From Bacillus paralicheniformis (GTDB lineage: Bacteria > Bacillota > Bacilli > Bacillales > Bacillaceae), in the NCBI RefSeq assembly GCF_001042485.2, contig NZ_LBMN02000038.1, positions 46,275-110,274 of the forward strand: a stretch of 64,000 nt of DNA. Direction: 5' to 3'. Shown here in pieces: positions 1-9,532 of the stretch. Numbering within the stretch: the stretch's first letter is position 1; each line of letters begins with the position of its first letter. The position numbers and the translations under genes are program-made. The notes below the pieces were generated by a model, which saw only the letters and a program-made list of their open reading frames with translations, was not told the origin of the DNA and did not search any database.

Positions 1-1
1 C

Positions 2-915
2 ACGCTCGTAGGAGCGGTCGTCTGCCTCATGTTTACGTTGGAGCTCGGCGGCGAGAAATACGCCTGGGATTCGAATGTCATCCTTACACTTTTCGGAAGT
101 GCAGCCGTCTTATTGGTTTGCTTCCTCATGATCGAACGTAAGGCCAGTGAACCGATCATTTCATTTCATATGTTTAAAAACCGGCTGTTTGCCGGCAGCA
201 CGCTTGTCGCTTTATTTTACGGCGGGACATTTATTTCAGCTACCATCCAGATTCCGATCTTTGTTCAGGGTGTTTACGGAGATTCTGCGACAAACTCCGG
301 GCTTGTTCTTTTGCCGATGATGCTCGGCTCTGTTGTATCAGCCCAGCTTGGCGGATTCTTAACGACAAAAATGAGCTACCGGAACATTATGCTCATCTCA
401 GGACTGGTTCTCGTCAGCGGGTTTTCTTTATTAAGCACGCTTAACATTGACACTCCGCGTTTATTATTAACCATTTATATGATTGTTGTCGGCTTGGGAG
501 TCGGTTTTTCTTTCTCTGTATTAAGCATGGCGGCTATCCATCATTTCGGCCCGGAACAGCGCGGCTCAGCGACTTCTACGAGCAACTTTATGCGCTCTCT
601 CGGCATGACGATCGGCGCCAGTATGTTCGGCATGATTCAAAAAACCAATTTTTAGAACAGATGGAAGATATGTTTAAAAGCACAGGCGCTTCAAATCTCG
701 CCTCACCGAATGATGCCAACCAGATTTTGTCTAGTGCCCGGGCATCAATGCCGCCGGATATTTTAAATCACATCACCGAGGCGCTTTCACATTCGATTGT
801 TCATACGTTTACTTGGGCAATTTTCCCCGCAGCGGCCGCCTTTTTGCTCGTGTTTTTCATGCCGAATGACAGGGTGAAACCGAGAGCTAAGAAGCAAGTG
901 AACAAAGCGGGCTGA
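2..915 (+). pseudogene. MFS multidrug efflux transporter, 3' part, frameshifted
   Basis: C-terminal half of a DHA2-type (14-helix) major facilitator drug/proton antiporter; the coding frame is already open at the left edge, so the gene begins outside the window. It resembles Bacillus Bmr3/Mdr pumps (segments ELGGEKYAWDS and EPIISFHMFKNRLFA). The frame stops at 653-655 (TAG) and the rest of the protein continues from about 656 in another frame to 915. Adding one T to the run of five T at 648-652 would restore a continuous protein through KTNFLEQMEDMF, so this is a one-base homopolymer deletion, real or a sequencing error. The lost part holds the last membrane helix. Confidence 0.8.
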
Positions 916-919
916 ACAT

Positions 920-2017
920 CTAGCTTTGCAAAGGTTTCTTTTTCCTCATTTTCGAAATCAATAAAAGCGGAATCGGCACAATACCGAATAAAACAGCCGC
1001 TTGATAGCCGACCATGTCGCCGAGAGAAAATACATTATCGATATTTTTTGGCGTCATTGCGAGCAAATACATCACCGGAAGCAGACCGAACATGATCGGT
1101 CTGCTCTTTTTTTTGAAAATTTGCGACAACCCCAGCGATGCGGCGTAAAATGAGACGGAAAAAGTCGCAAACAACTGCATAATCCAGATGACAAGGAGCA
1201 GCGATTCAAAACGTTCAAATATTAAGCCGGGCATTTCAAAACTGCGGATGAGATCAAGCGTCGGCCATGTCAACGCGGTTACCCCGTCGACTGACAGCCC
1301 TCCGATCACGAATACGACCGTCGTTAAGTAAAAGAGTATCGCAATGCCGATTCCCATGACAACGACTTTGACACCATCTTTCGGCTTTTTCATAAACGCC
1401 AAAAGAAACATCATCACTTCTGCGCTGATAAATGAAAGCATTGTCGCTTTTGTCCCCTTTAATGCCGGCATGATGCCTTCCCCGAGGACTGGCCGCAGGT
1501 TATCCAGTTCGAATATGCCAAAACTCATAAATACGACGGTTAAAAAGAAAAGGATTGTAATCGGAAAAATGATTTCAAATAAACGGGCAAGCGATCCCAT
1601 ACCGTCTTTTATCGAATAAAATCCGACCCACATCATCGACATGACGATCGCCCAAATCGGTGTTTGCTGCAGCAAAAAAAAGGTGATGACTTCTGCCATA
1701 ATTCTTGCTTCAAAAGCCGCAATCATCACAAAATGCTCAATAAACAGCAGGCTGATCACAATACTGATCCACTTTCCGACAATGTTTCCCCCATATTGAA
1801 AAAATGTTTGCCCGGGATAATCCTGGCTTAATTTTGTCATCACGACTCCGGCTGCCATTGTGACAATTCCGCCTAATAGGACGGAAATCCATACATCCGG
1901 CGTACCGGCTTCTTCTGCAGCGGTTCTTGGCAAGGTGAGAATCCCGGCAGCCATAATATAACTGACTAAGACAACAATGGCCTGAGAAGTCGTAATTTTA
2001 TCTTCGGAACGGATCAT
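920..2017 (-). CDS. yndE: Germinant receptor B subunit (GerAB/YndE family), copy 1
   Basis: Spore germination permease of the APC-like GerAB family, about ten membrane helices, 365 aa, the usual length. In the spore inner membrane the B subunit binds the germinant (amino acids or sugars) and works with the A and C subunits. Family landmarks are ILTLPRTAAEEAGTPDVW near the N terminus, FERFESLLLVIWIMQLF and MTPKNIDNVF near the C terminus. RBS AAGGCGGAG lies before the ATG. It is the last gene of a five-gene receptor operon (A, B, B, C, B on the minus strand), 39 nt after the C subunit. Which of the three B subunits pairs with the shared A and C subunits cannot be read from sequence. Confidence 0.9.
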   Translation of the reverse strand: MIRSEDKITTSQAIVVLVSYIMAAGILTLPRTAAEEAGTPDVWISVLLGGIVTMAAGVVMTKLSQDYPGQTFFQYGGNIVGKWISIVISLLFIEHFVMIAAFEARIMAEVITFFLLQQTPIWAIVMSMMWVGFYSIKDGMGSLARLFEIIFPITILFFLTVVFMSFGIFELDNLRPVLGEGIMPALKGTKATMLSFISAEVMMFLLAFMKKPKDGVKVVVMGIGIAILFYLTTVVFVIGGLSVDGVTALTWPTLDLIRSFEMPGLIFERFESLLLVIWIMQLFATFSVSFYAASLGLSQIFKKKSRPIMFGLLPVMYLLAMTPKNIDNVFSLGDMVGYQAAVLFGIVPIPLLLISKMRKKKPLQS

Positions 2018-2056
2018 TGCGTATTTCTCCGCCTTTCGTGATTAGAAGTGCTTCTG

Positions 2057-3253
2057 TTACTGATCCCCAACGGTACCGTATTCTTTAATCGTGATTTGCA
2101 CATGAAATGTAATCGGTATATCTGTAAAGGTCTCATCCCAATTTTTCTTTAGTTTTTCCCAAAGCCTCGGATGCTTGATCCTCAGCTCGTTCCCGAATCC
2201 GGCAAGATCTGCTTTGTATTCGGTTTTCATTTTTTTTGTAATGTCTTCCATCGTTTTTTTCACCGTTTTCTCGGTTGTTTTTTCGACCTTTTCTAAAAAT
2301 TTGTTATCAAAAGCTTTTTCATTCGTGCTCCAGTTTTCCGCAAGATAACCATCTGACTTTACGTTCACTTCAAAAGAAAGACGGTTTCCTTTGACGATAG
2401 GCTCGATGTCGCTTTTAATCGTTTCGACACCAAATGCGGTCACTTTTTTTTCTTCCGGGTCATAACTTTTAACCGTGCCTCCAATTCCCATTCCGGTGAT
2501 CCACATTACCCCTTCTAAGTCATGTTCATCCAAATAACCGATCAGCTTATTGGTTTTTCCGTTGATCGCGGCTGCTCCTGCATATTTGACTTCCCCATCG
2601 GTACCAATAACATTTTGAAGCAGATAGCTCGTTCCTGACCTCATTTTGCCTGTCAGTTTGGCAAGTGTCACAGGAGGAAGAATTTTTTTCGCTTTATATT
2701 CATTTTCGACGATTTTGCGCAGTCGAAACGCCGGCATTTCACCGGTTTCCTTCAGCTCAAGCGTGTCTCTCGCCCGCCCTCTTGTGACGATCACCATACT
2801 GCTCGGCCTGATTTCATTATCGCGGAGAGGCTGATCAAGCAGTTCTGCCAGCGAATAGGTGCGGAGAAGCTCAGCGGCGATGACAATCACCTTTAAATGA
2901 GGACTGAATACAGGCCTGTCCTGTCTCAATGCTACTTCAGAGTTAATTTGCTGAAGCGAGTCCCCCGTTTCATAAACGTTAATATACGATTTTTGATCAG
3001 TGCTTCCTCCAGTCGATTTTGAACCGGCCGCCTGTTCGTTCACGTATTGATAGATCATCGTGATCCGATCTTTTTTCGGGTAATCACCTCCCATTTCGTC
3101 AAATTTTTTTTCAAGTTCGGTTTCTTTGCCTTTGTCAATCCCCATCGCAAATGTGAGACCCAGCTCTTCAATTTCGTGGCTGCTCCAGCATCCGGTTAAT
3201 AAAAACAAAAGTAAAGCAATCGTTAAGTAGCGAATGGTGTTAATTTTTTTCAA
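2057..3253 (-). CDS. yndF: Germinant receptor C subunit, lipoprotein (GerAC/YndF family)
   Basis: 398-aa Ger(x)C lipoprotein. The N terminus has a lipoprotein signal peptide with lipobox LLTGC, so Cys22 should be acylated after cleavage and anchor the protein to the outer face of the spore inner membrane. The next residues (SSHEIEELGLTFAMGIDKG) are the typical Ger(x)C start, and the C-terminal domain ends as usual for the family. The gene overlaps the 3' end of the upstream B-subunit gene by 14 nt, which suggests translational coupling. A decayed relative of this gene lies at about 55.26-55.69 kb. The role in receptor assembly is known for the family; the germinant is unknown here. Confidence 0.92.
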   Translation of the reverse strand: MKKINTIRYLTIALLLFLLTGCWSSHEIEELGLTFAMGIDKGKETELEKKFDEMGGDYPKKDRITMIYQYVNEQAAGSKSTGGSTDQKSYINVYETGDSLQQINSEVALRQDRPVFSPHLKVIVIAAELLRTYSLAELLDQPLRDNEIRPSSMVIVTRGRARDTLELKETGEMPAFRLRKIVENEYKAKKILPPVTLAKLTGKMRSGTSYLLQNVIGTDGEVKYAGAAAINGKTNKLIGYLDEHDLEGVMWITGMGIGGTVKSYDPEEKKVTAFGVETIKSDIEPIVKGNRLSFEVNVKSDGYLAENWSTNEKAFDNKFLEKVEKTTEKTVKKTMEDITKKMKTEYKADLAGFGNELRIKHPRLWEKLKKNWDETFTDIPITFHVQITIKEYGTVGDQ

Positions 3254-4340
3254 ACTTTCTCCTCCTTACTTTCGATATCACCAAAAACATGAGCGGAATG
3301 AGCCCGACTAAAAAGATGGCGCTGTTGCCGATCAGATCTCCCATTTGAAAGAGCTGGTCGATATTTTTAGGCGTCATCGCAATGAGATAAATAACAGGAA
3401 GCAAGCCGAATAATATCGGTTCCATCCTCCTCTTCAAGAGTTGTGACAGACCTATAGCAGCAGCAAAATAGCTGATCGTAAAATTGGAGAATATTTGCAT
3501 GATCCAGATGACCAGCAGCAAGGACTCAAATCGTTCAAAAATCAGCCCTCGTATTTCAAAGCTTCTCATTAAATCAATCGTCGGCCAGGTCCGGGATGTC
3601 ACTCCATCGATCGACAGTGCACCGATGACCATAATAACGGTGATCATATAAAAGACAATCGGGAAAGAAATACCTATTAAAGTAGCTTTTAACGCTTGCT
3701 CGGGCTTTCTCATAAAAGGAACGATGATCAGCAGAACTTCTATGCCTGTATAAGCAAAAGACGTTGTCTTGACTCCTTGCATCACCGGCACGATCCCTTT
3801 CCCGAGAACCGGACGCAAATTGTCGGTCTCGAATATGCTTGCACTCATAAATATGACGACAAGAAAAATAAGAACTGTAATCGGAAAAATGATTTCATAA
3901 AGTCGGGCAATCGGATTGATACCGCCGGTTATTAAATAGATCCCGCTCCATAAAAAAACCATCGCCATCGCCCAAAGCGGCGTGTCTTCCAGTAAGTAAA
4001 ATCCCATAACCTCTGTAACAGAACGGACTTGGAAACTCGACGTTGCGAGAAAATAGCAAATCAAAAGCAGGCTGAAAAGCCCTCCCGGCCACTTGCCAAT
4101 AATATCGCGGCTGTATTGATATAACGTTTTTTCGGGGTATTCCATGCTTAATTTCACCATGATGAAACCTGCCAATAGAGCAATCAATCCTCCAAATACA
4201 ACAGACAGCCAGACATCCGGCGTCTTAACCGCTTCCACAGATGTCCGCGGCAGTGTCAAGATACCAGTTCCCAGCAGAAAATTCGTGATGACGATGACGG
4301 TTTGCGAAACGGTAATTTTGTCTTGCTGACTCACCATCAT
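3240..4340 (-). CDS. yndE: Germinant receptor B subunit (GerAB/YndE family), copy 2
   Basis: 366-aa GerAB-type integral membrane protein, ten predicted helices, same landmarks as its neighbours (ILTLPRTSVEAVKTPDVW, FERFESLLLVIWIMQIF). The start is placed at the ATGATG following RBS AAAGGGGGG with 8 nt spacing; an in-frame TTG 27 nt upstream is less likely. It sits between another B gene (4371-5477) and the C gene, which it overlaps. Membrane-facing helices are strongly conserved among the three copies while loop regions differ, as expected if the copies recognise different germinants (inference). Confidence 0.9.
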   Translation of the reverse strand: MMVSQQDKITVSQTVIVITNFLLGTGILTLPRTSVEAVKTPDVWLSVVFGGLIALLAGFIMVKLSMEYPEKTLYQYSRDIIGKWPGGLFSLLLICYFLATSSFQVRSVTEVMGFYLLEDTPLWAMAMVFLWSGIYLITGGINPIARLYEIIFPITVLIFLVVIFMSASIFETDNLRPVLGKGIVPVMQGVKTTSFAYTGIEVLLIIVPFMRKPEQALKATLIGISFPIVFYMITVIMVIGALSIDGVTSRTWPTIDLMRSFEIRGLIFERFESLLLVIWIMQIFSNFTISYFAAAIGLSQLLKRRMEPILFGLLPVIYLIAMTPKNIDQLFQMGDLIGNSAIFLVGLIPLMFLVISKVRRRKFEKN

Positions 4341-4370
4341 GGAGAAATCCCCCCTTTCCTTTTTCAATCA

Positions 4371-5477
4371 TCAGCCTCTGTCAGTTCCTTGTTTCATCCT
4401 TTTTATTTTTGAAATCACCAGCAGGACGAGCGGTGTCATGCCGCCTAAATAAACGCCGCTGTTTCCAATAAAGTCTCCGAATGCAAACATGTTGTTGATA
4501 TTTTTCGGGATCATGGCCATGAGATAAATCACCGGAAGTAAAGCAAACAGCATCGGCCGAATATTTGTTTTAAAGAGCTGGGCCAGGCCTAATGCTGCAC
4601 CATAAAAAGAAATGACAAAGGTGCAGAACAGCTGCATGATCCAGATGACCAGCAGCAAAGACTCAAACCGTTCAAATATCAGACCGGGTATTTCAAAGCT
4701 TCTCATCAAATCAATTGTCGGCCAGGTTCGTGATACCCCCCCGTCTATAGACAGGGCGCCGATTACCATAACGACGGTGATCATATAGAAAAGCAAAGGG
4801 ATGGCGATCCCGATCACAACCGTATGAATGGCCTTTCGAGGCTGATACATGAAGGGCATCAGGATCAAAATGATTTCAATACCTGAAAAAGACAATGCGG
4901 TCACCTTTATTCCTTTTAAGACAGGCCCTATTCCCTTGCCAAGTACAGGACGCAAGTTGTCCACATCAAAAATTCCGATACCCATAAACACGACCAGCAG
5001 AAAAAGAATAAATGTAATGGGGAGCACGATTTGGAACAATCGGGCGATCGAACTTAAACCGCCGACGATCAAGTATAAACCCACCCATAAAAAAATCATC
5101 GCAATTGCCCAGCGGGGTGTTCCTTCCAGTAAAAAAAAGCGGATGATTTCAAGCGTTGAGCGGACCTGTAAACCGGAATGCGCCAATAGATAACAAACGA
5201 AGACCAGGCTTATTAAGCCGCCGATCCATTTGCCGATGATGTCCTGACTGTATTCGTAAAAGGTTTTATCAGGATATTGATGGTTGAGCTTTACCATGAT
5301 GATCGCGGCCAAGAGAGCGACCAAGCCGCCTAATACAAGCGTGATCCAAACATCAGGCGTCCCTACTGCATCCACAGAAGTACGCGGAAGCGTCAAAATC
5401 CCTGTGCCAAGCAGGAAATTAGTGATGATAACTGCGGTTTCTGAAGTGGTGATGCGATCTCCCGCCTTGATCATCAT
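4371..5477 (-). CDS. yndE: Germinant receptor B subunit (GerAB/YndE family), copy 3
   Basis: 368-aa GerAB-family spore germination protein with the same architecture as the two downstream copies, directly following the A-subunit gene with a 21-nt gap. RBS AAAGGAGGG precedes ATGATG. In family terms it is an APC-superfamily-like protein that binds germinant in the spore inner membrane. Tandem B genes suggest that one A/C pair serves several ligand-binding subunits. I recall that the B. licheniformis ynd locus is described with such multiple E genes; the numbering of the copies was not checked. Confidence 0.9.
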   Translation of the reverse strand: MMIKAGDRITTSETAVIITNFLLGTGILTLPRTSVDAVGTPDVWITLVLGGLVALLAAIIMVKLNHQYPDKTFYEYSQDIIGKWIGGLISLVFVCYLLAHSGLQVRSTLEIIRFFLLEGTPRWAIAMIFLWVGLYLIVGGLSSIARLFQIVLPITFILFLLVVFMGIGIFDVDNLRPVLGKGIGPVLKGIKVTALSFSGIEIILILMPFMYQPRKAIHTVVIGIAIPLLFYMITVVMVIGALSIDGGVSRTWPTIDLMRSFEIPGLIFERFESLLLVIWIMQLFCTFVISFYGAALGLAQLFKTNIRPMLFALLPVIYLMAMIPKNINNMFAFGDFIGNSGVYLGGMTPLVLLVISKIKRMKQGTDRG

Positions 5478-5498
5478 GAATGGTTCCCTCCTTTCTAT

Positions 5499-7067
5499 CT
5501 ACCGGCGTGTCGAATCGTCTGTTTTTAACATCTTCGGCCGCTTTTTCATCATCTGTATCGGCATGCGAACGATGAAATCTTTCCAATCGCGCAAACGATA
5601 AGGGACAGCCGGGCTTGCGTACGGAACACCAAAGCTTTTCAGCTTCACCGCGTGGCTGGCAAGCATGAGGAAAAACATAATCACCCCGTACAAACCGAAC
5701 GTGGCTGCACAAAACATCGCCACAAATCTCAGCATGCGCAGCGAAATACCTGCGCTGTATTGCGGAATGGCGAATGAAGAAATCGCGGTAACGGCAACAA
5801 CGATGACCATAATCGGGCTGACAATGCCTGCCTGTACGGCAGCCTCCCCGATGATGATACCGCCGACGATTCCCATCGCCGGACCGATTGGTTTTGGCAG
5901 CCGGAGGCCGGCTTCGCGCAAAATTTCGATCGCCACTTCCATAATGAGCGCTTCGATCAGCGATGGAAAAGGTACACCCACCCTCGTTCCGGTAATGGAA
6001 ATCGCAAGTTCACTCGGAATCAGCCCAGGATGAAACGAAATAAAGGAAATATATAAAGCGGGTCCAAGAAGCGAGATCATCGCTGCGCCAATTCGCATGA
6101 TGCGGATCAGTGAACTCGGGAGCCAGCGTTCATAATAATCCTCGGGCGATTGCAGGAGCATACTGAATGTAACCGGAACGATTAAAACAAAAGGCGTCCC
6201 GTCCAATAAGATGGCCACTCTGCCCTCCATTAACGCACTCATCACCCTGTCAAGACGTTCAGTGCTTTGCACCTGCGGAAATGGACTGAGATAATTGTCT
6301 TCGATCAGCTGTTCGACAAAACCTGATTCGAGCACATCATCGATATCAATCTTTTCGATTCTTTTTTTGACTTCTTCCACCAGTCCTGGTTCAGCCACGT
6401 CTTTAATATAGGCGACGACAAGATTTTTGACGGCTCGCTTCCCAACTTGAAATTGAACCATAGACAAATTTTGATTTTTGCCGTGCTGCCTCAAAAGGGC
6501 TGTATTTGTGCCAATTGTTTCCGTAAAGCCGATGCGCGCCCCTCTGACTAAGGATTCAGATACGGGCTCTTCAATGTTCCTTGTATTTTTTTTAACGGTT
6601 CCCAGCAATAAAACTTCCGCTGAACCGTCGATCAGCAGTATGGCCGTACCCATCAACACTTCCGGCACCACTTCGCTGACATGCTTTGCCACTGATACTC
6701 CGCTGATTGATAAAATCTGCTTTTGGATTAAGTCCGGTATATTGCTGCTTAATGAAGAAAGCTCAATGTTATATTCTTTGGAGAAATCATCCATAAGGGA
6801 TTTCATAATATGTTTGTCAATCAGGTCTTGATCTGCAAGCATTTCAACAAAAACAATCGCCGCCCGGATGCCGGTGCGCCCTAAGTTAAATTCTCGGAAA
6901 TGAACGTCTGAGTTATTCTCCAAGGCTGTTTTGACCGCTTGCAGGTCGCGATCAAAATCGCCGGTCAAATACCCCGTTGATTCCAAAGCCGGCACTTCAT
7001 TTTTAGGTTTTTCCGGCTTGTTGGACGATTGTATCAATCTGCGCGTTTTTTCTTTCCACCATCTCAT
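5499..7067 (-). CDS. yndD: Germinant receptor A subunit (GerAA/YndD family)
   Basis: 522-aa GerAA/SpoVAF-family protein: a large soluble N-terminal region (about 1-290) followed by four to five membrane helices and the conserved family signature [13 protein letters not shown], plus [15 protein letters not shown]. GerAA proteins form the oligomeric channel-like part of germinant receptors. The start is the ATG at 7067 ([11 protein letters not shown]), preceded by AGGGG with 9 nt spacing; a longer frame upstream to 7136 would overlap the preceding small ORF. The operon order A-B-B-C-B follows it. Confidence 0.93.
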   Translation of the reverse strand: MRWWKEKTRRLIQSSNKPEKPKNEVPALESTGYLTGDFDRDLQAVKTALENNSDVHFREFNLGRTGIRAAIVFVEMLADQDLIDKHIMKSLMDDFSKEYNIELSSLSSNIPDLIQKQILSISGVSVAKHVSEVVPEVLMGTAILLIDGSAEVLLLGTVKKNTRNIEEPVSESLVRGARIGFTETIGTNTALLRQHGKNQNLSMVQFQVGKRAVKNLVVAYIKDVAEPGLVEEVKKRIEKIDIDDVLESGFVEQLIEDNYLSPFPQVQSTERLDRVMSALMEGRVAILLDGTPFVLIVPVTFSMLLQSPEDYYERWLPSSLIRIMRIGAAMISLLGPALYISFISFHPGLIPSELAISITGTRVGVPFPSLIEALIMEVAIEILREAGLRLPKPIGPAMGIVGGIIIGEAAVQAGIVSPIMVIVVAVTAISSFAIPQYSAGISLRMLRFVAMFCAATFGLYGVIMFFLMLASHAVKLKSFGVPYASPAVPYRLRDWKDFIVRMPIQMMKKRPKMLKTDDSTRR

Positions 7068-7068
7068 A

Positions 7069-7194
7069 TCAATCATCCCCTGCCGTACGAAGCCACAGAA
7101 ATACTTTTGATATGGCAAACGGGACGAAAAAAACAAAAAAAGCCTGCATCAGGACCATCCAGTCCGGAAAATAGGAAACAATCGTTTTCCACAT
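7069..7194 (-). CDS. Small single-helix membrane protein heading the ynd operon
   Basis: 41-aa ORF too short for ordinary ORF cutoffs. It starts [15 protein letters not shown] and contains one hydrophobic segment (about residues 12-33, [16 protein letters not shown]). A good RBS (AAGGGTGAT) lies 5 nt before the ATG. Its TGA ends one nucleotide before the ATG of the A-subunit gene, so the two are almost certainly co-translated. I recognise no family. Small extra subunits (D proteins with two helices) are known in other germinant receptor operons; this one is shorter and has a single helix, so it could be an analogue, a leader ORF, or an RBS-shielding cistron. Confidence 0.6.
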   Translation of the reverse strand: MWKTIVSYFPDWMVLMQAFFVFFVPFAISKVFLWLRTAGDD

Positions 7195-7295
7195 GTTGAT
7201 CACCCTTTTTTATTGCTGTAGTAAGTCCATCATTTTTATCCTATTATTACCTTGGGTGCCATCTCTAATGGGTGGTAATTTAAACCACGTCAAAC

Positions 7296-7336
7296 AAAAA
7301 AGAACCATCTGTGTTAAAAAACACAAATGGTTCTTT
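7296..7336 (-). terminator. Intrinsic terminator after the ABC-F gene
   Basis: Inverted repeat AAGAACCAT-C-TGTGTT / AACACA-AATGGTTCTT with a short loop; on the minus strand it is followed by TTTTTTG. It lies 5 nt after the stop of the ABC-F gene at 7341. Confidence 0.85.
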
Positions 7337-7340
7337 CCAT

Positions 7341-9068
7341 TTATTCTTTTTCTAAAAACGCCCGTTTGCGTTTGGCCAGCTCTGAAAATTCCTGATCCAA
7401 TTCATGATATCTCGGGTCTTGGGGGGTGAGTCCGGCTAATTCTCCGAGAACGGCGGTCATCCGATTTTCGATGCGAAGCCGTTCCTCTTCATCGCGTTTT
7501 GCATGTCGCTGTTTCTTTCTGCTCCGATAATCTTTCAATCCGGTTTCGACGCGGGTGATGCGCCCATTTTCAAATACGAGAAGTTTGTTACACAATTGAT
7601 CTGTAAAATACAGGTCATGCGACACAATGATGATCGTGCCTTGAAACTCAAGCAATGTCTGTTCAAGCTGCTCTCTGCTTGGCAAATCAAGGTGGTTGGT
7701 CGGTTCATCCAGAATCAGCAGATCATAATCCTTTAAAATCATACCTGCCAGTTTAATCCGGGTCCGCTCCCCGAGGCTGAATGTCCCGATTTCATTATGA
7801 AAGCGGTTTTCTTTGATTCCCATATTGGCCAAAATGGTCCGCGCATTTGCGATTTCGGCTCTGTCAGACAAATTCAGTACTTCAGCCACTGTTTGATCAA
7901 CGCTTAAATCACTGACATCCTGGCTTAAATATGCGGCCTTTACAGATCGGCTCTTCCATAGCGTTCCGGCTGTTGCAGGTTCAGCATCCAACATCATCTT
8001 CACAAGGGTCGTTTTGCCGCAGCCGTTGTCTCCGATAAGCCCTATTCTCTCGCCATGTTTGACATAAAAATGGCTGTCTTTGAATAAGGTGCGTCCGTCA
8101 AACGCTTTTGTCAGGCCTTTCGCTTCGATAATCCGCTTGCCCCTTTTTTCTCCCGATGAAAATTGAAAATTGACAGATTCTGCTTCTTGTGGCTTTTCCG
8201 CTTTGTTTTTTTCAAGTTCCTGTTCAAGGCGTTTAAGCTTTGATTTGACTTGGTTATCGAGCTTTTTGGCTTTTACCCGGTGGTATTCTTTAAAGCCCAG
8301 CTGCCTTCGTTCTGACCGTGATCCCTGTTTTGTTGAGTCACGGTGGGCTTTCTGCGACCAATTTTGGAGCGTTGCAATCTGTGACTCGATTCTTTCTTTT
8401 TGCTTTTGCTGGACTTCATATTGGTGCAGACGTTCTTCATATAACCGTTTTTTCTCCTGCCGGTATGCACTATAGTTTCCTTGATAAGTGTGCAACTTCC
8501 CATCTTCCAGCTCAAGTATTTTGGAAATGGATTGATCCAAGAAATAACGGTCATGAGAAATAATCAATACAGCCCCTCGATATTGTTGCAGTTCTTCAAG
8601 GAGCCAGCTGATTCCTTTTAAATCCAAGTGATTGGTGGGCTCATCTAAGATGAGGAGGTCAGGCATCGTTTTCCAGACGTGCGCAAGCGCAAGCTTTAGT
8701 TTTTCTCCTCCGCTCAAATGACTGAGCCGCTCGGAATTCCAGCTTTGGACCTTTGATAAGCCAAGACGGCTGGTCAACTGATATAATTTTCCGCCCTGAT
8801 CGTCTGTTAATATGCTGTTGAAGCCATGAATGGAGTACTCAATCGACTGGAGCAGATAGCCGATTTTAAGCGTCCGGTCTGTTTGAACAGTGCCTTTGTC
8901 AGCTTTTATATGACCGCTCAATATATTTGCGAGCGTTGTTTTCCCCGCTCCATTGTATCCGACCAACCCAATCCGCTCTTGATTGGAAATGTCAAAATCG
9001 ATGTTTTTTAAAATCGTTTGCTCTCCAAAGCTTTTTTGCAAACCTCTTATTTTCATTAAGATCGTCAT
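7341..9068 (-). CDS. vmlR: ABC-F ribosome-protection ATPase, VmlR-like
   Basis: 575-aa ABC-F protein with two nucleotide-binding domains and no membrane part. First Walker A GYNGAGKT (37-44), signature LSGGEK, Walker B LLILDEPTNHLDL; second Walker A GDNGCGKT and signature FSLGERT. The interdomain linker has the long, charged arm typical of antibiotic-resistance ABC-Fs, and GFKEYHRVKAKK matches B. subtilis VmlR, which removes lincosamides, streptogramin A and pleuromutilins from the ribosome. The start ATG at 9068 is preceded by AGAGGTGA; the frame runs further upstream but through a terminator hairpin. A sigma-A promoter and attenuator precede it (see separate entries). VmlR orthology is likely; a Vga/Lsa-type paralogue is possible. 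Confidence 0.85.
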   Translation of the reverse strand: MTILMKIRGLQKSFGEQTILKNIDFDISNQERIGLVGYNGAGKTTLANILSGHIKADKGTVQTDRTLKIGYLLQSIEYSIHGFNSILTDDQGGKLYQLTSRLGLSKVQSWNSERLSHLSGGEKLKLALAHVWKTMPDLLILDEPTNHLDLKGISWLLEELQQYRGAVLIISHDRYFLDQSISKILELEDGKLHTYQGNYSAYRQEKKRLYEERLHQYEVQQKQKERIESQIATLQNWSQKAHRDSTKQGSRSERRQLGFKEYHRVKAKKLDNQVKSKLKRLEQELEKNKAEKPQEAESVNFQFSSGEKRGKRIIEAKGLTKAFDGRTLFKDSHFYVKHGERIGLIGDNGCGKTTLVKMMLDAEPATAGTLWKSRSVKAAYLSQDVSDLSVDQTVAEVLNLSDRAEIANARTILANMGIKENRFHNEIGTFSLGERTRIKLAGMILKDYDLLILDEPTNHLDLPSREQLEQTLLEFQGTIIIVSHDLYFTDQLCNKLLVFENGRITRVETGLKDYRSRKKQRHAKRDEEERLRIENRMTAVLGELAGLTPQDPRYHELDQEFSELAKRKRAFLEKE

Positions 9069-9102
9069 ACCGTTCACCTCTGTTTTTATTTTGGCTGACA
9101 AC

Positions 9103-9131
9103 AAAAAACCTCTCGCGGAAACCCGGAGAGG
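9103..9131 (-). promoter_or_regulatory. Transcription attenuator in the ABC-F leader
   Basis: On the minus strand, CCTCTC-CGG-GTTT-CCG-C-GAGAGG is followed at once by TTTTTTG, a textbook intrinsic terminator, placed 35 nt before the start codon and inside the transcript from the promoter at 9350-9378. Such a site upstream of a VmlR-like gene matches the known antibiotic-inducible attenuation of vmlR. Confidence 0.85.
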
Positions 9132-9349
9132 ATATCATGCCAAAATATGCACCGTGAAAGCGGTATGAACCGATCCCATTTCTTTGCACGACAAAAAACA
9201 TGCAAATTTCAGAAATTGATGCAAGGTATAAAAGGGCATACTCATCCTATTCTCCAAGTTTCCGTTTTTTCATATTAAAAAAAACGATGGAAAATAAGAT
9301 TACTGCTTCATGTCCCCTATACCTATTCCTTTCACTGTATTTACCGATT

Positions 9350-9378
9350 AGTATATAAACGAAGGTAAACTTTGTCAA
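9350..9378 (-). promoter_or_regulatory. Sigma-A promoter of the ABC-F gene
   Basis: Minus strand TTGACA (9378-9373), 17 nt, TATACT (9355-9350). Five of six matches in the -10 and perfect in the -35. The predicted transcript has a leader of about 275 nt before the start at 9068, which carries the attenuator. Confidence 0.85.
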
Positions 9379-9473
9379 CAGTTATGCAGCCCTTTTTTCA
9401 GCCAATCCCGAAAACTGTTGCCTTCGCCTTAGTTGAGCATTTTATTTCGAAGTCTAAATTTTAAAATTTGATG

Positions 9474-9498
9474 CAAAAGTGTGAAAATTGTCCGATAT
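9474..9498 (+). promoter_or_regulatory. Sigma-D (motility) type promoter of the chemoreceptor gene
   Basis: TCCGATAT at 9491-9498 matches the sigma-D -10 GCCGATAT in seven of eight positions; CAAA at 9474-9477 is a weak -35 with 13 nt spacing. It lies 35 nt before the start codon, which also rules out the upstream start at 9488. Confidence 0.6.
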
Positions 9499-9532
9499 TA
9501 ATCTCGTAACCTATAAAAAGGAGTTTTGGCGA

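Noticed and set aside
8992..9201. Minus-strand frame as a leader peptide of the ABC-F gene
   Set aside because: No RBS before its ATG, and it runs through the attenuator into the main gene in another frame.
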